From Pseudoxanthobacter soli DSM 19599 (GTDB lineage Bacteria > Pseudomonadota > Alphaproteobacteria > Rhizobiales > Segnochrobactraceae): a stretch of DNA of 64,000 nt. The position numbers and the translations under genes are program-made. The notes under the pieces were generated by a model, which searched no databases, had not been told where the DNA came from, and worked only from the letters and a program-made list of their open reading frames with translations. Within the stretch, counting starts at the first letter, position 1. Every line of letters starts with the position of its first letter. The DNA lies in the NCBI GenBank assembly GCA_945898215.1, contig CAMDHY010000010.1, forward strand, positions 1-64,000, written 5' to 3'. Positions 1-9,610 of the stretch are shown here, piece after piece.

Positions 1-33
1 TCCGCCGGGCGGCGAGGCGCGGAGAAGCGGACG

Positions 34-1323
34 GTGGGCGGACGGGTGACGGGCGGCGGCGAGGAGGCGCGCAAGCGGCGCCGGGCGGCTGCGCTGCGCG
101 AGAACCTCAAGCGTCGCAAAGCCCAGTCGCGCGGCCGTACGGCGGGCGACGGCGGCGACGCCGACCACGTCCCGCCCCACCAAGTCTCGCCCGACGACGT
201 CCCGCGTTACGACCTCTCCACCGACGCCCCCGTTGCCGACGATCCCGTCGCCGACACCACCTGGCGCGTGCGCCTCGTCGCCGCCGAGCTCGAGGCCGAG
301 CGCATCGCCGCGCTTGTCGAGCGCGCCGTCGAGGCCGACGGCTGGCCGGTGACGCGCTACGAGTTGCCACCCACCGCTGCGGGGGGCGCCGCGCGGGGCG
401 GGGTGTCGACGGGGAGATTGACTGCCGGCGGCCTGGCCCTCGGGGACGCGACCCCTGGGCGAGCGACCTCCTGGGGAGCAACACCCGTGAGCCGGCCGGC
501 GGCGGAGCGCTCCGTCGCGGTGGAGGCCGGCGCGGGCGCGCCGGCGTTCGCGGCGCGGCTCGTGCGCGACGAGGAGTGGCCGTGGGCGGTCGAGGTGCTG
601 GTGTTCGGCGGCACGGCGGCCGAGGCGCGGGCGCGCATCCTCGACGCCGTCGGCGGCGACGGTTTCGGATCCCTGATCACGGTCGAGCCGCTCGGCGACG
701 AGGACTGGGTGGCGAAGAGCCTCGAGGGCCTGCCGCCGGTGCGCGAAGGGCGCTTCCTCGTGCGCGGCCGCCATGCCCGCGGCGGCGAGCCGGCCGGCAT
801 CGTGGCGATCGACATCGAGGCCGGCCTCGCCTTCGGCACCGGCCATCACGCCACCACCGTCGGCTGCCTCGCTGCCATCGAGAGGGTGCTGCGCCGCGGC
901 CGGCCGCAGCGGCCGCTCGATCTCGGCACCGGCACCGGCGTGCTGGCGATCGCCATCGCCCGCCTCGCCAGGGTCGCGGTGGTGGCGAGCGACATCGATC
1001 CGGTGGCGGTCAGGGTGGCGGCGGCGAACGCGCGCGCAAACGGCGCCGGCCCGTTCGTCCGGCCCTTCGTGGCGACCGGCATGGCCGACCGGCGGCTTGC
1101 CGCCGGCGGTTTCGATCTCGTGGTGGCGAACATCCTGGCGCGGCCGCTCGAGCGGCTGGCGCCGGCGATCGGACGGGCGCTGGCGCCGCGCGCCACCGTC
1201 ATCCTGTCGGGCCTGCGCGTGCCCGACGGGCGGCGCGTCGAGGCGGCCTACCGCCGCCAGGGCCTGGTGCTGACCCGCCGCGACGCCCGCGACGGCTGGC
1301 TGACGCTCACCTTCGAACGTTGA
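34..1323 (+). CDS. prmA: Ribosomal protein L11 methyltransferase (PrmA), with N-terminal extension
   Basis: SAM-dependent methyltransferase expected to methylate ribosomal protein L11 in the cytoplasm. The C-terminal catalytic half is clear: FGTGHHATT around residue 270, the SAM-binding loop DLGTGTGVLAIAIA from Asp296, and ANILARPL at residues 365-372, the PrmA version of the NPPY motif. At 429 residues it is much longer than the usual ~290. About 75 extra N-terminal residues start with a basic stretch (KRRRAAALRENLKRRKAQ), and a low-complexity Gly/Ala/Thr insertion of about 60 residues (around 110-170) splits the N-terminal substrate-recognition domain. The start is the GTG at 34, with GGAG about 9 bases upstream; a GTG at 46 is also possible. 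The basic stretch resembles small stand-alone alphaproteobacterial proteins, so a fusion is conceivable. The function is secure, the start less so. Confidence 0.9.
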   Translation: MGGRVTGGGEEARKRRRAAALRENLKRRKAQSRGRTAGDGGDADHVPPHQVSPDDVPRYDLSTDAPVADDPVADTTWRVRLVAAELEAERIAALVERAVEADGWPVTRYELPPTAAGGAARGGVSTGRLTAGGLALGDATPGRATSWGATPVSRPAAERSVAVEAGAGAPAFAARLVRDEEWPWAVEVLVFGGTAAEARARILDAVGGDGFGSLITVEPLGDEDWVAKSLEGLPPVREGRFLVRGRHARGGEPAGIVAIDIEAGLAFGTGHHATTVGCLAAIERVLRRGRPQRPLDLGTGTGVLAIAIARLARVAVVASDIDPVAVRVAAANARANGAGPFVRPFVATGMADRRLAAGGFDLVVANILARPLERLAPAIGRALAPRATVILSGLRVPDGRRVEAAYRRQGLVLTRRDARDGWLTLTFER

Positions 1324-1426
1324 AGCCGTCCGCGCCGGACGGCAGCCGGTGCCTTGCTTTGCGAGGCGCGCCTGAGGGCGCGCCCGGCGTCGTCGTCGGC
1401 GTTGTCGGCGTTGTCGGCGCCGGACG

Positions 1427-1654
1427 TCAGAGCGGCGTGCGGGCGACGGCGCCGACGCGGCGCAGGGCGGCGCGGTCGTGGCCGAGCTCGGCGAGCGTCT
1501 GGTCGTCGAGGGTCAGCAGGTAGCCGTTGACGACGCGCTGCGCCTCGCGCGTGCGGGCCTCGATCAGCCGGTCGAGCGCGCGGGAGAACAGGCCCTTGCG
1601 GGTGGAGCGGGTGGTCCCGATCGAAAGGTCGGGAGAAGCGGAGACATAGGCCAT
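1427..1654 (-). CDS. Small DUF1127-like protein
   Basis: A 75-residue protein whose second half (RVVNGYLLTLDDQTLAELGH followed by DRAAL) has the pattern of the DUF1127/YjiS family: a short Arg-rich helix leading into 'LxxLdDxxLxdiGl'. Such proteins are abundant in Hyphomicrobiales, and a few have been linked to RNA turnover and nutrient responses; nothing here shows the role of this copy. ATG start with an AGGA-type ribosome binding site 9-10 bases upstream. It precedes another short protein of similar character on the same strand (1834-2070) with about 180 bp between, so both may be expressed separately from their own promoters. Confidence 0.75.
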   Translation of the reverse strand: MAYVSASPDLSIGTTRSTRKGLFSRALDRLIEARTREAQRVVNGYLLTLDDQTLAELGHDRAALRRVGAVARTPL

Positions 1655-1833
1655 CGGTTCGATCCTCGTGCGGCGGGGGGACCGCGGGGGTGTCGGTGCG
1701 GCGGGGGCGCCGCGTCGGTGGTGATATCGGGGTGCCGGTCCGGTCCGGTCAGGCCGGTCGCTGCAGGGCCGCCCTGCGACGGCCGCAGGTCCGGCCCTCT
1801 CCGTCGCGGCCGCCTGAGGTCAGCCGCGAAGGC

Positions 1834-2070
1834 TCAGCGCGCGTTGCCGCGGAGCGTCTGCCGGGTGACGGCGATGTCGTACTCCGCCAGCAGGCGGTGA
1901 CGGTCCGCCGGACTGTCGAGGGCCAGCAACTCGGCGAGAGCGCGGATCTCCGACGCCGCGGCGCGGCGGGCGGTGAGGGCGCTGCGGGCCTGGTTGATCA
2001 GGCTTGTGATGATTCCGGTCCGGGCGCCGGGGAGGGGAGCCGCGAGACCGGAGGACGAGACATTGGCCAT
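1834..2070 (-). CDS. Small DUF1127-like or hypothetical protein
   Basis: A 78-residue protein beginning MANVSSSGLAAPLPG, rich in Ala and Arg, with a predicted helical middle (TSLINQARSALTARRAAASE) and a C-terminal segment ALDSPADRHRLLAEYDIAV. The C-terminal pattern of a helix ending in a short acidic 'L-A-E-Y-D-I' motif recalls DUF1127 proteins but is divergent. The ATG at 2070 is preferred over an upstream in-frame start because AGGAAA sits 8-9 bases before it and the upstream extension is Cys/Arg-rich and unlike a protein N-terminus. It lies just before aminopeptidase P on the opposite strand, so the intervening 214 bp carries divergent promoters. No function can be assigned. Confidence 0.6.
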   Translation of the reverse strand: MANVSSSGLAAPLPGARTGIITSLINQARSALTARRAAASEIRALAELLALDSPADRHRLLAEYDIAVTRQTLRGNAR

Positions 2071-2284
2071 GAACGATTTCCTTCCGTTCGGTCTGTCGTC
2101 GTCCTCCCTAGACCTCGCCAACTTAAGCGCGGTCGACGCCCTGAGGTAGCGGGCAAGCCGCATGCCCGCTCTGCGCTTTTTGCAGGTGCACACTGAAATG
2201 CTGCGACGCGGTATAAACCCGACGTTAACCCCTGCGCCGGCGCGCCCCGTTGCGGGCCGCCCGCCGCGCCACTAGAAACGGCCG

Positions 2285-4099
2285 ATGTTCCAGAGCTTCG
2301 ACGACGCGTCCGAACCCGCCGCCGGCCCCGCCCGGCTCGCCCGCCTGCGCGCCCGCCTCACGGGCGAAGGCCTCGACGGCTTCCTGGTGCCGCGCGCCGA
2401 CGAGCACCAGGGCGAGTACGTGCCGAAGGCGGCCGAGCGGCTCGCCTGGCTCACCGGCTTCACCGGCTCGGCCGGCACCTGCGTGGTGCTCGGCGACGAG
2501 GCCGCCGTCTTCGTCGACGGGCGCTACACCCTGCAGGTGCGCGAGCAGACCGACGGCGGTGCCTTCGAGCGCTGCCATCTCGTCGACATGCCGCCGTCGA
2601 AGTGGCTGGCGGGCCGGCTGAAGCCCGGCCAGCGCCTCGGCTACGATCCGATGCTGCACACGGTGGCGCAGGTGCGACGGCTGGAGAAGGTTTGCGCGGA
2701 GGCGGGCGCCGAGTTCGTCGCCGTGGCCGACAACCCGATCGATGCGGTGTGGGACGGCCGGCCGGCCCTGCCGGTCGGCGCGGTGCTGCTGCAGCCCGGC
2801 GACCTCGCCGGCGCCTCGGCGGCCGAGAAGATCGCCCGCCTCGAGGCGGCGCTCGAGAAGGCCGGCGTCGACGCGGCGGTGTTGACGCAGCCGGATTCGA
2901 TCGCCTGGCTGTTCAACGTCCGCGGCAGCGACGTCGCCCACAATCCGGTGCCGCTCGCCTTCGCCATCCTGCGCAAGGGCGCGCCGCCGCAGCTCTTCAT
3001 CGACGGCCGCAAGCTCTCGAACGCCGTGCGCTCGGCGGTCGCCGACGTCGCCGAGATCGCCGAACCGGCGGGGCTGACGCCGGCGCTGGCGGCGCTGGGC
3101 GCGAAGGCGGCACGCGTCCTCGTCGACCCCGAGCTCACCGCCGACGCCATCGCCCGGCGCATCACGGCGGCCGGCGGCGTCATCGTCGAGGGGCAGGACC
3201 CGGTGCTTCTGCCGAAGGCGGTGAAGAACGCCGCCGAGATCGCCGGCACCCGCCGCGCCCACTTGCGCGACGGAGCGGCGGTGACGCGCTTCCTGCACTG
3301 GCTGGAGACGACGGCGCCCGCGGGCCACCTCGACGAGATCGCAGTCGCCGAGGCGCTCGAGCGCTTTCGGTCCGAGACCGGGGCGCTCAAGGACATCTCC
3401 TTCGACACCATCTCCGGCGCCGGTGCCCACGCGGCGCTGCCGCACTACCGGGTGACGCGCGCCTCCAGCGCGCCCCTGAAGCCGGGCGAGATCTACCTGA
3501 TCGATTCCGGCGGCCAGTACGAGGACGGCACCACCGACATCACCCGCACGGTGATCGTCGGTGAGCCGACGGCGGAGATGCGCGACCGCTTCACCCGCGT
3601 GCTCGCCGGCATGATCGCGATTTCCACCGCCCGATTCCCGGTCGGCACCAGCGGCGCCCAGCTCGACCCGTTCGCCCGGATGGCCTTGTGGAAGGCGGGG
3701 CTCGACTTCGACCACGGCACCGGCCACGGCGTCGGCGTCTATCTCTCGGTGCACGAGGGGCCGCAGCGCATCTCCAAGCTCGGCACGACGCCGTTCGAGG
3801 CCGGCATGATCCTGTCGAACGAGCCCGGCTACTACAAGGCGGGCGAATACGGCATCCGCATCGAGAACCTGCTGCTCGTCACGCCGGCCGAGCCGGTCGC
3901 GGGCGGCGAGCGTCCGATGCACGGCTTCGAGACCTTGACCTTCGCGCCGATCGACCGCCGGCTGATCGAGCCGGCGCTGCTCTCGCCCGCCGACCGCGCC
4001 TGGCTCGACGGCTACCACGCCGAAGTGCTGGCCCGCATCGGCCCGCTCGTCGACGGCGAGACGCGGGCGTGGCTGGCGCGGGCGACCGCGCCGCTCTGA
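2285..4099 (+). CDS. pepP: Xaa-Pro aminopeptidase (aminopeptidase P, M24B)
   Basis: Cytosolic metallopeptidase that removes the N-terminal residue from peptides with proline in second position. It is 604 residues long and has the three-domain layout of the eukaryote-like AMPP1 form: two N-terminal creatinase-like domains and a C-terminal pita-bread fold. All five expected dinuclear metal ligands are visible: Asp407 in IDSGGQYEDG, Asp418 in TTDITR, His481 in HGTGHGVG, Glu513 in NEPGYY and Glu527 in RIENLL. The C-terminus (ADRAWLDGYHAEVL) is also typical of this subgroup. The start ATG at 2285 gives MFQSFDDAS, a common N-terminus in alphaproteobacterial members. It stands alone in the + orientation. 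The symbol is used loosely, since pepP also names the shorter E. coli enzyme. Confidence 0.93.
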   Translation: MFQSFDDASEPAAGPARLARLRARLTGEGLDGFLVPRADEHQGEYVPKAAERLAWLTGFTGSAGTCVVLGDEAAVFVDGRYTLQVREQTDGGAFERCHLVDMPPSKWLAGRLKPGQRLGYDPMLHTVAQVRRLEKVCAEAGAEFVAVADNPIDAVWDGRPALPVGAVLLQPGDLAGASAAEKIARLEAALEKAGVDAAVLTQPDSIAWLFNVRGSDVAHNPVPLAFAILRKGAPPQLFIDGRKLSNAVRSAVADVAEIAEPAGLTPALAALGAKAARVLVDPELTADAIARRITAAGGVIVEGQDPVLLPKAVKNAAEIAGTRRAHLRDGAAVTRFLHWLETTAPAGHLDEIAVAEALERFRSETGALKDISFDTISGAGAHAALPHYRVTRASSAPLKPGEIYLIDSGGQYEDGTTDITRTVIVGEPTAEMRDRFTRVLAGMIAISTARFPVGTSGAQLDPFARMALWKAGLDFDHGTGHGVGVYLSVHEGPQRISKLGTTPFEAGMILSNEPGYYKAGEYGIRIENLLLVTPAEPVAGGERPMHGFETLTFAPIDRRLIEPALLSPADRAWLDGYHAEVLARIGPLVDGETRAWLARATAPL

Positions 4100-4216
4100 G
4101 CGTCCGCCGCCCGGCCCGACCGGCGCAGTGTCGGCCGGCCGGCGCAGCGCCCGCTGGAACCTCCCCCGCCGTGCCGCGTTCTCGACCGTGACCGAGTTCA
4201 CGCGTGGAGAAGCGAC

Positions 4217-4288
4217 ATGAAGGGTATCCTGCTCTGGCTGATCGGCATCCCGATCCCGATCATCATCCTGATTTACCTGCTGTTCTGA
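4217..4288 (+). CDS. 23-residue hydrophobic membrane peptide
   Basis: A short open frame encoding MKGILLWLIGIPIPIIILIY plus LLF: one Lys, then an uninterrupted hydrophobic run with two prolines, enough for a single membrane-spanning helix. GGAGA at 4206-4210 lies 6 bases before the ATG, which is good spacing. It is flanked by non-coding DNA on both sides. Very short proteins of the pattern 'MKGxLLWLxGIPxPIIILLYL' are known to me as uncharacterised alphaproteobacterial membrane peptides, but that is recollection and not a search. Codon choice ends strongly in G/C, as in the surrounding genes. The function is unknown. Confidence 0.6.
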   Translation: MKGILLWLIGIPIPIIILIYLLF

Positions 4289-4463
4289 CGGAACCGCATC
4301 CTGCTTCGAAGGCAGCGTCGCCGGCGACGCGCGGCTGCCAGCGCAGCACGGGCGTCGGTCCTTGTCGCGCCAGGTCCCTGAAATCCAACGCTTCCTGATC
4401 TGGCACGGCACCTGCGGAAGCTGACACATGGGCGGACCGTCGTCCGCCGTGTCGGAGGCCGTC

Positions 4464-5081
4464 ATGGGCATGATCACCCCCGTCGCCGTCGGTCGGGTCT
4501 TCGTGGGCGAAGAACCCGACGACGACGACATCGCCATTCTCGCCGCGAGCGGCTTCCGCTCGCTCGTCTGTCTGACGCGTGAGCCCTTGGCCCGGGCCGC
4601 GGTCGACGACGACGACAGGGAGCGGGCGGCGGCGGACGCGGCGGGGCTCGCCTTCCTGCGCCTCGCCTCGTCGGGCACCGTGACGCCGCAGATGGTGCGG
4701 GCATTTCGCGAGATGGTGCGGATGCTGCCGCGGCCGATCTATCTGCACTGCGGCTTCGGCGAGGTCGCCGCGGCGCTCGCGCTCGTCGCCGAGGCCGACC
4801 TGCTGCCCGACCCGGCCGACACCATCGACACGCTCGCCGAGCGCGGCATCCGGCTGACGCCGCGGATGGTCGCCGAGGTCGCCCGGCTGCGGGCCGAGAC
4901 CGCCCGTGCCGACCGGCGCGCCGTTTGCGCCGTTCCGAATGCCGGCGGGCCGTCCGGTTCGCGCAGCCGGCCGTGGAGCGGAGAATTTTTCCGCCGTGAG
5001 GCCACCCTACGCACCGCAGCATCTCGCCATCGGCGCCTATTCACGATAAAAACAGTCGTCTTTATCGTGAAGGAGTCGCCC
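4464..5081 (+). CDS. Degenerate DUF442-like phosphatase domain, open in frame into the next gene
   Basis: Residues 1-140 from ATG 4464 (GGAGG 5 bases upstream) resemble the TIGR01244/DUF442 phosphatase-like fold: MGMITPVAVGRVFVGEEPDD, then FRSLVCLTREP, then the loop YLHCGFGEVAAALAL. The Cys-containing loop (His95-Cys96) should read HCx5R, but the position of the catalytic Arg (102) is Ala, so normal phosphatase activity is doubtful. There is no stop codon before the sigma-54 activator gene, and the frame continues through a low-quality linker (FFRREATLRTAASRHRRLF) and an inverted repeat into it. It could be a true 590-residue fusion, or a gene that lost its stop. An in-frame ATG at 4428 is an alternative start. 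Confidence 0.5.
5040..5071 (+). promoter_or_regulatory. Perfect 11-bp inverted repeat upstream of sigma-54 activator
   Basis: TTCACGATAAA (5040-5050) and TTTATCGTGAA (5061-5071) are exact reverse complements separated by 10 bp. The right arm abuts the AAGGAG ribosome binding site of the regulator gene starting at 5082. The AT-rich arms stand out against the GC-rich surroundings. This is what an autoregulatory operator or an mRNA hairpin masking the ribosome binding site would look like. It also argues that the segment is intergenic in origin even though it is open in frame. Confidence 0.6.
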
Positions 5082-6236
<1,155 letters not shown>

Positions 6237-6471
6237 GCGGACCCCGCCCGGCCCGACCATCGCCGGCGCCCCCGGGGCACCCGCCGCCCGGCCCAGCGCC
6301 GACGCTCGCGAGGCTCGGGGATCGCCTCCGGCCGGCCCGGTGCAATTCGGCCCGCAACTTGCTTATCCGGTTCAGGGACAGGCGCCGGTCTTTTTGCCGG
6401 TGCCGGGCAACCCATCGCCTCATGCGGCGTTTTCACGTCCGCGTGATCGGTCGAGTGAGGAGTTGCACGCC

Positions 6472-6663
6472 ATGTTCGATGCCTACGTCGTCGAGATCGA
6501 AGAGACCGCCGCCGGAATCCTGATCCGCTCGGGCCGCGCCTTCGTCTTCCACGCCGTCGAGAACATGTTCTCCGCCCTGGAGGGCGTGACCTTCCCGAGC
6601 GCCGCGGCGGCCGAACTTGCTGCCCGGCGGCTGATGCGGGGCCGGAAGCGGGCGATGGCGTAA
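6472..6663 (+). CDS. Small hypothetical protein, 63 residues
   Basis: MFDAYVVEIEETAAGILIRS and so on: a compact N-terminal half predicted as beta-strands (YVVEIEETAAGILIRSGRAFVFHAV) followed by an Ala-rich helix and a basic C-terminus (RRLMRGRKRAMA). GAGGAG lies 9 bases upstream of the ATG, giving a convincing start. The strand pattern 'AYVVEI...AGILIR..RAFVFHA' resembles short alphaproteobacterial proteins of unknown function. About 235 bp of apparently non-coding DNA separates it from the sigma-54 activator, so it probably has its own promoter, but no sigma-54 (-24/-12) element was recognised there. Confidence 0.65.
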   Translation: MFDAYVVEIEETAAGILIRSGRAFVFHAVENMFSALEGVTFPSAAAAELAARRLMRGRKRAMA

Positions 6664-6870
6664 GGCGTCACCCTGCTGCCTCGTCGGCCGGTCTCGACAC
6701 CGCTCGGGAGGACACGGGCGCTCGGATGGGCGGGTGTCGGCGCCGCTACCGAAGCGGCGCTTCCGCCCCGCTACCCGTTCCCGGCCTCCCACCTAACGCC
6801 AGATCCCGCCCTCCCGTGCTACCAACGTCCGAACGGCGGCGGCGACCGCCGCGCAATCGGGAGACGCGAC

Positions 6871-7614
6871 GTGACGGGACGGCTTTCGGGAAAGAAGGCG
6901 GTGGTGACGGCGGCGGGGCAGGGGATCGGCCGGGCGACGGCGCTGGCCTTCGCCCGGGAAGGCGCCCGGGTGCTGGCCACCGACATCAACGAGGCCGCGC
7001 TCGAGACGCTGAAGGCGGAGAACGCCGCCATCGCCACCGGCCACCTCGACGTGCTCGACGGCGATGCCATCACGGCCTTCGCCGATGCGGTGGGCGCCGT
7101 CGACGTGCTGGCCAATATCGCCGGCTTCGTCCACCACGGCTCCATCCTCGATTGCGACGAGGACGCCTACGACGTCTCCATGGAGATCAACGTCCGCTCC
7201 ATGTACCGGATGACGCGGGCCTTCCTGCCGGCGATGCTGGCCGCCGGCGGCGGCTCGATCGTCCAGATGGCCTCGGTCGTGGGCAGCATCAAAGGCTTCC
7301 CGAACCGCTTCGCCTATGGGGTCACCAAGGCGGCGGTGGTCGGGCTGACGAAGTCGGTCGCCGCCGATTTCGTCGGCCGCGGCATCCGCTGCAACGCCAT
7401 CTGCCCGGGCACCGTCGAGACGCCGTCCTGGCACGAGCGGGTCGCCGCCTCCCCCGATGCCGAGGCGGCGCGCAAGGCCTTCATTGCCCGCCAGCCGATC
7501 GGCCGCATCGGCACGGCAGAGGAAGTGGCGGCGCTCGCCGTCTACCTCGCCTCCGACGAATCCGCCTTCACGACGGGACAGGCCCTCGTCATCGACGGCG
7601 GCATCACGATCTGA
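6871..7614 (+). CDS. SDR-family oxidoreductase, 2-keto-3-deoxy-L-fuconate dehydrogenase-like
   Basis: A classical short-chain dehydrogenase of 247 residues. The NAD-binding motif is TAAGQGIG (near residue 14), the NAG-type motif is NIAGFVHHG, and the catalytic Ser-Tyr-Lys is seen as MASVVGS...YGVTK. After the active site, [10 protein letters not shown] and the C-terminal [20 protein letters not shown] are close in style to the DHRS6/BDH2 and 2-keto-3-deoxy-L-fuconate dehydrogenase branch, which oxidises sugar acid intermediates with NAD. The start is GTG 6871. The last 73 bases overlap the 3' end of the convergent antiporter gene. The SDR family is certain; the substrate is inferred. Confidence 0.8.
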   Translation: MTGRLSGKKAVVTAAGQGIGRATALAFAREGARVLATDINEAALETLKAENAAIATGHLDVLDGDAITAFADAVGAVDVLANIAGFVHHGSILDCDEDAYDVSMEINVRSMYRMTRAFLPAMLAAGGGSIVQMASVVGSIKGFPNRFAYGVTKAAVVGLTKSVAADFVGRGIRCNAICPGTVETPSWHERVAASPDAEAARKAFIARQPIGRIGTAEEVAALAVYLASDESAFTTGQALVIDGGITI

Positions 7615-9497
7615 CGGGCGCGCCCGCCGGCGAGGGGGGCTTCGGGCTTCGTGTCCTCCGGCGTGTCCGGCGAGGGTTCCGCGGCCGCCGCACCGCCGCC
7701 CTCGACCGTCGCGACGGGCAGCAGGTCCTCCACCGCGGGATGGTCGGGGCCGAGCTGCTCGATCATGCCGCGGGCGATCTCGCGCTCGCCCATGATGACG
7801 GTGTTCGCTCCGAGGTCGTTCAGGTACTCGACCTCCGCGTCGGAGTGGGCGCGGGCGATGATCTCGATCGCCACGCTCGCGGTGCGCGCCTGGCCGACCA
7901 CCTGGCCCGCCTCGAAGGCGTTCGGGATCGCCACGACGAGGCGGCGGGCGCCGGAGAGGTTGGCCGCGGCCAGCACGTCCGGGCTCGCGGCGTTGCCGAC
8001 GATCACCTCCACCGCGCTGTCGCGGATGCGCGTCACCGCCTTGTCGGCGTCCTCGATGACGAGGAAGGGCGTGCCGCCGTCCTTCAGCGCCGCGCCGACG
8101 AGGCTGCCGACCCGGCCGTAGCCGACGAGGATGGTGTGGCCGGCGAGATCGGTGCGCAGGCGCGGCTCGTCGGAGGCTTCGTTGGCCGCCGCCTCGACCT
8201 TGCCGGCGCTCGGGGCGGGCTGGATCGGGCCGGGAGAGGTCGGGGCTGGCGCCGCTGCCGGAGCGTAGCGCTCCACCCGTGGCTCGAGGCGCGGCCGCAG
8301 CCTGTCGAGCACGGCGAAGATCAGCGGATTGAGCATGATCGACAGGATGGCGCCGGCGAGGATGAGGTCGCTCGCCTCGCCCGGCAGCAGGTCGAGCCGC
8401 GTGCCGAGGCTCGCCAGGATGAAGGAGAATTCGCCGATCTGGGCGAGGCTCGCGGCGATCGTCAGGGCGGTCACCACCGGGTGGCGGAACAGGCGGACGA
8501 TGACGTAGGCGACGATAGACTTGCCGACGATGATGATGAACAGCGTCGCCAGCAGCGGCAGCGGGTCGCGGACGATGCTGAACGGGTCGAACAGCATGCC
8601 GGCCGAGACGAAGAACAGCACCGCGAAGGCGTCGCGCAGCGGCAATGATTCTTCCGCCGCGCGGTGGCTGAGCTCGGATTCGCTCAGCACCATGCCGGCG
8701 AAGAAGGCGCCGAGCGCCAGCGAGACGCCGAAGAGCTTGGCAGCCCCGAAGGCGACGCCGAGGGCGATCGCCAGCACGGCGAGGCGGAAGAGTTCGCGCG
8801 AGCCGGTGTGGGCGACATAGTGCAGGAGCCACGGGATCACCCGCCGGCCGACGACGAGCATGACGGCGACGAAGGCGGCGACCTTGGCGAGCGTCAGGCC
8901 GATCACCCCGGGCAGTCCGAGCCCGAAGCGGGCGGCGATCGGGTCGGACCGGACCATCTCGTCGCCGCCGGTGATGACGCTCGCGAGCGCCGGCAAGAGC
9001 ACCAGCGCCAGCACCATCGCGAGATCCTCGACGATCAGCCAGCCGACGGCGATGCGCCCGCGCTCGGTCTCGATCAGCCGGCGCTCCTGCATCGCCCGCA
9101 GCAGCACCACGGTGCTCGCCACCGACAGGGCGAGACCGAACACCAGGCTCGCCGGCACCGTCCAGCCCATCAGGGTGCCGAGGCCGAGGCCCATCGCGGT
9201 GGCGGCGGCCATCTGCACCACGGCTCCCGGCACCGCGATGGCGCGCACCGACAACAGGTCCTTCAGCGAGAAGTGCAGGCCGACGCCGAACATCAAAAGG
9301 ATGACGCCGATCTCGGACAACTCGGTCGCGAGGTGCTGGTCGGCGACGAAGCCCGGCGTGAACGGCCCGACGAAGACGCCGGCGAGCAGGTAGCCGACCA
9401 GCGGCGACAGCCGCAGCCGCTGGGCGATCAGGCCGAAAACGAACGCCAGGCCGATGCCGACGACGATGGTGGCGATGAGGGGGGTGTCGTGGGGCAT
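7542..9497 (-). CDS. Kef-type monovalent cation:proton antiporter (CPA2, YbaL-like)
   Basis: A 651-residue inner-membrane antiporter. Residues 1-400 form about 12-13 membrane segments of the Na_H_Exchanger fold, with ALSVASTVVLL, GWLIVEDLAMV and AQIGEFSFILA typical of CPA2 proteins. A Pro/Ala-rich linker (around 410-445) leads to a TrkA-N/RCK domain whose dinucleotide site is VGYGRVGSLVG (Gly459-Gly464), followed by GNAASPDVL and AHSDAEVEYLNDLGANTVIM. It should exchange K+ or Na+ for protons under nucleotide control. It is divergent from the disrupted HTH gene. Its final ~20 codons overlap the SDR gene on the other strand and have no recognisable motif, suggesting a C-terminus lengthened by loss of an earlier stop. 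Confidence 0.9.
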   Translation of the reverse strand: MPHDTPLIATIVVGIGLAFVFGLIAQRLRLSPLVGYLLAGVFVGPFTPGFVADQHLATELSEIGVILLMFGVGLHFSLKDLLSVRAIAVPGAVVQMAAATAMGLGLGTLMGWTVPASLVFGLALSVASTVVLLRAMQERRLIETERGRIAVGWLIVEDLAMVLALVLLPALASVITGGDEMVRSDPIAARFGLGLPGVIGLTLAKVAAFVAVMLVVGRRVIPWLLHYVAHTGSRELFRLAVLAIALGVAFGAAKLFGVSLALGAFFAGMVLSESELSHRAAEESLPLRDAFAVLFFVSAGMLFDPFSIVRDPLPLLATLFIIIVGKSIVAYVIVRLFRHPVVTALTIAASLAQIGEFSFILASLGTRLDLLPGEASDLILAGAILSIMLNPLIFAVLDRLRPRLEPRVERYAPAAAPAPTSPGPIQPAPSAGKVEAAANEASDEPRLRTDLAGHTILVGYGRVGSLVGAALKDGGTPFLVIEDADKAVTRIRDSAVEVIVGNAASPDVLAAANLSGARRLVVAIPNAFEAGQVVGQARTASVAIEIIARAHSDAEVEYLNDLGANTVIMGEREIARGMIEQLGPDHPAVEDLLPVATVEGGGAAAAEPSPDTPEDTKPEAPLAGGRARQIVMPPSMTRACPVVKADSSEAR

Positions 9498-9578
9498 GGA
9501 GCGGGCGGGGCCTCGTCGCGTCGGAGGTCCGGGTAGGAGCTCTCGCCCCGGCTTGATGAATGTCCTATAAAATAGTTG

Positions 9579-9592
9579 ATTATGATCATAAT
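9579..9592. promoter_or_regulatory. 14-bp perfect palindrome in the kef/HTH divergent promoter region
   Basis: ATTATGATCATAAT is its own reverse complement and sits in an AT-rich patch (9560-9595) between the antiporter start (9497, minus strand) and the HTH gene start (9611, plus strand). Such a site is suitable for a dimeric HTH regulator, plausibly the product of the adjacent HTH gene when it was intact. Confidence 0.45.
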
Positions 9593-9610
9593 GGGCAAGC
9601 GTCGAGATCC

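Noticed and set aside
1389-1417. Three tandem GTTGTCGGC-like units after prmA
   Set aside because: Short low-complexity repeat in GC-rich DNA with no clear structure or context.
1650-1670. GGTTCGATCC, resembling a tRNA T-loop
   Set aside because: No acceptor stem, anticodon arm or CCA context around it; it is the leader of the small DUF1127-like gene.
2225-4678. 817-residue frame antisense to aminopeptidase P
   Set aside because: It is the complement of a gene with complete catalytic motifs. The translation is Arg/Gly/Asp-rich without family features; long antisense frames are expected at this GC content.
6381-6404. GGCGCCGG/CCGGTGCC hairpin as a terminator after the sigma-54 activator
   Set aside because: The T-run is inside the loop and not after the stem, and one pair is mismatched; too weak to call.
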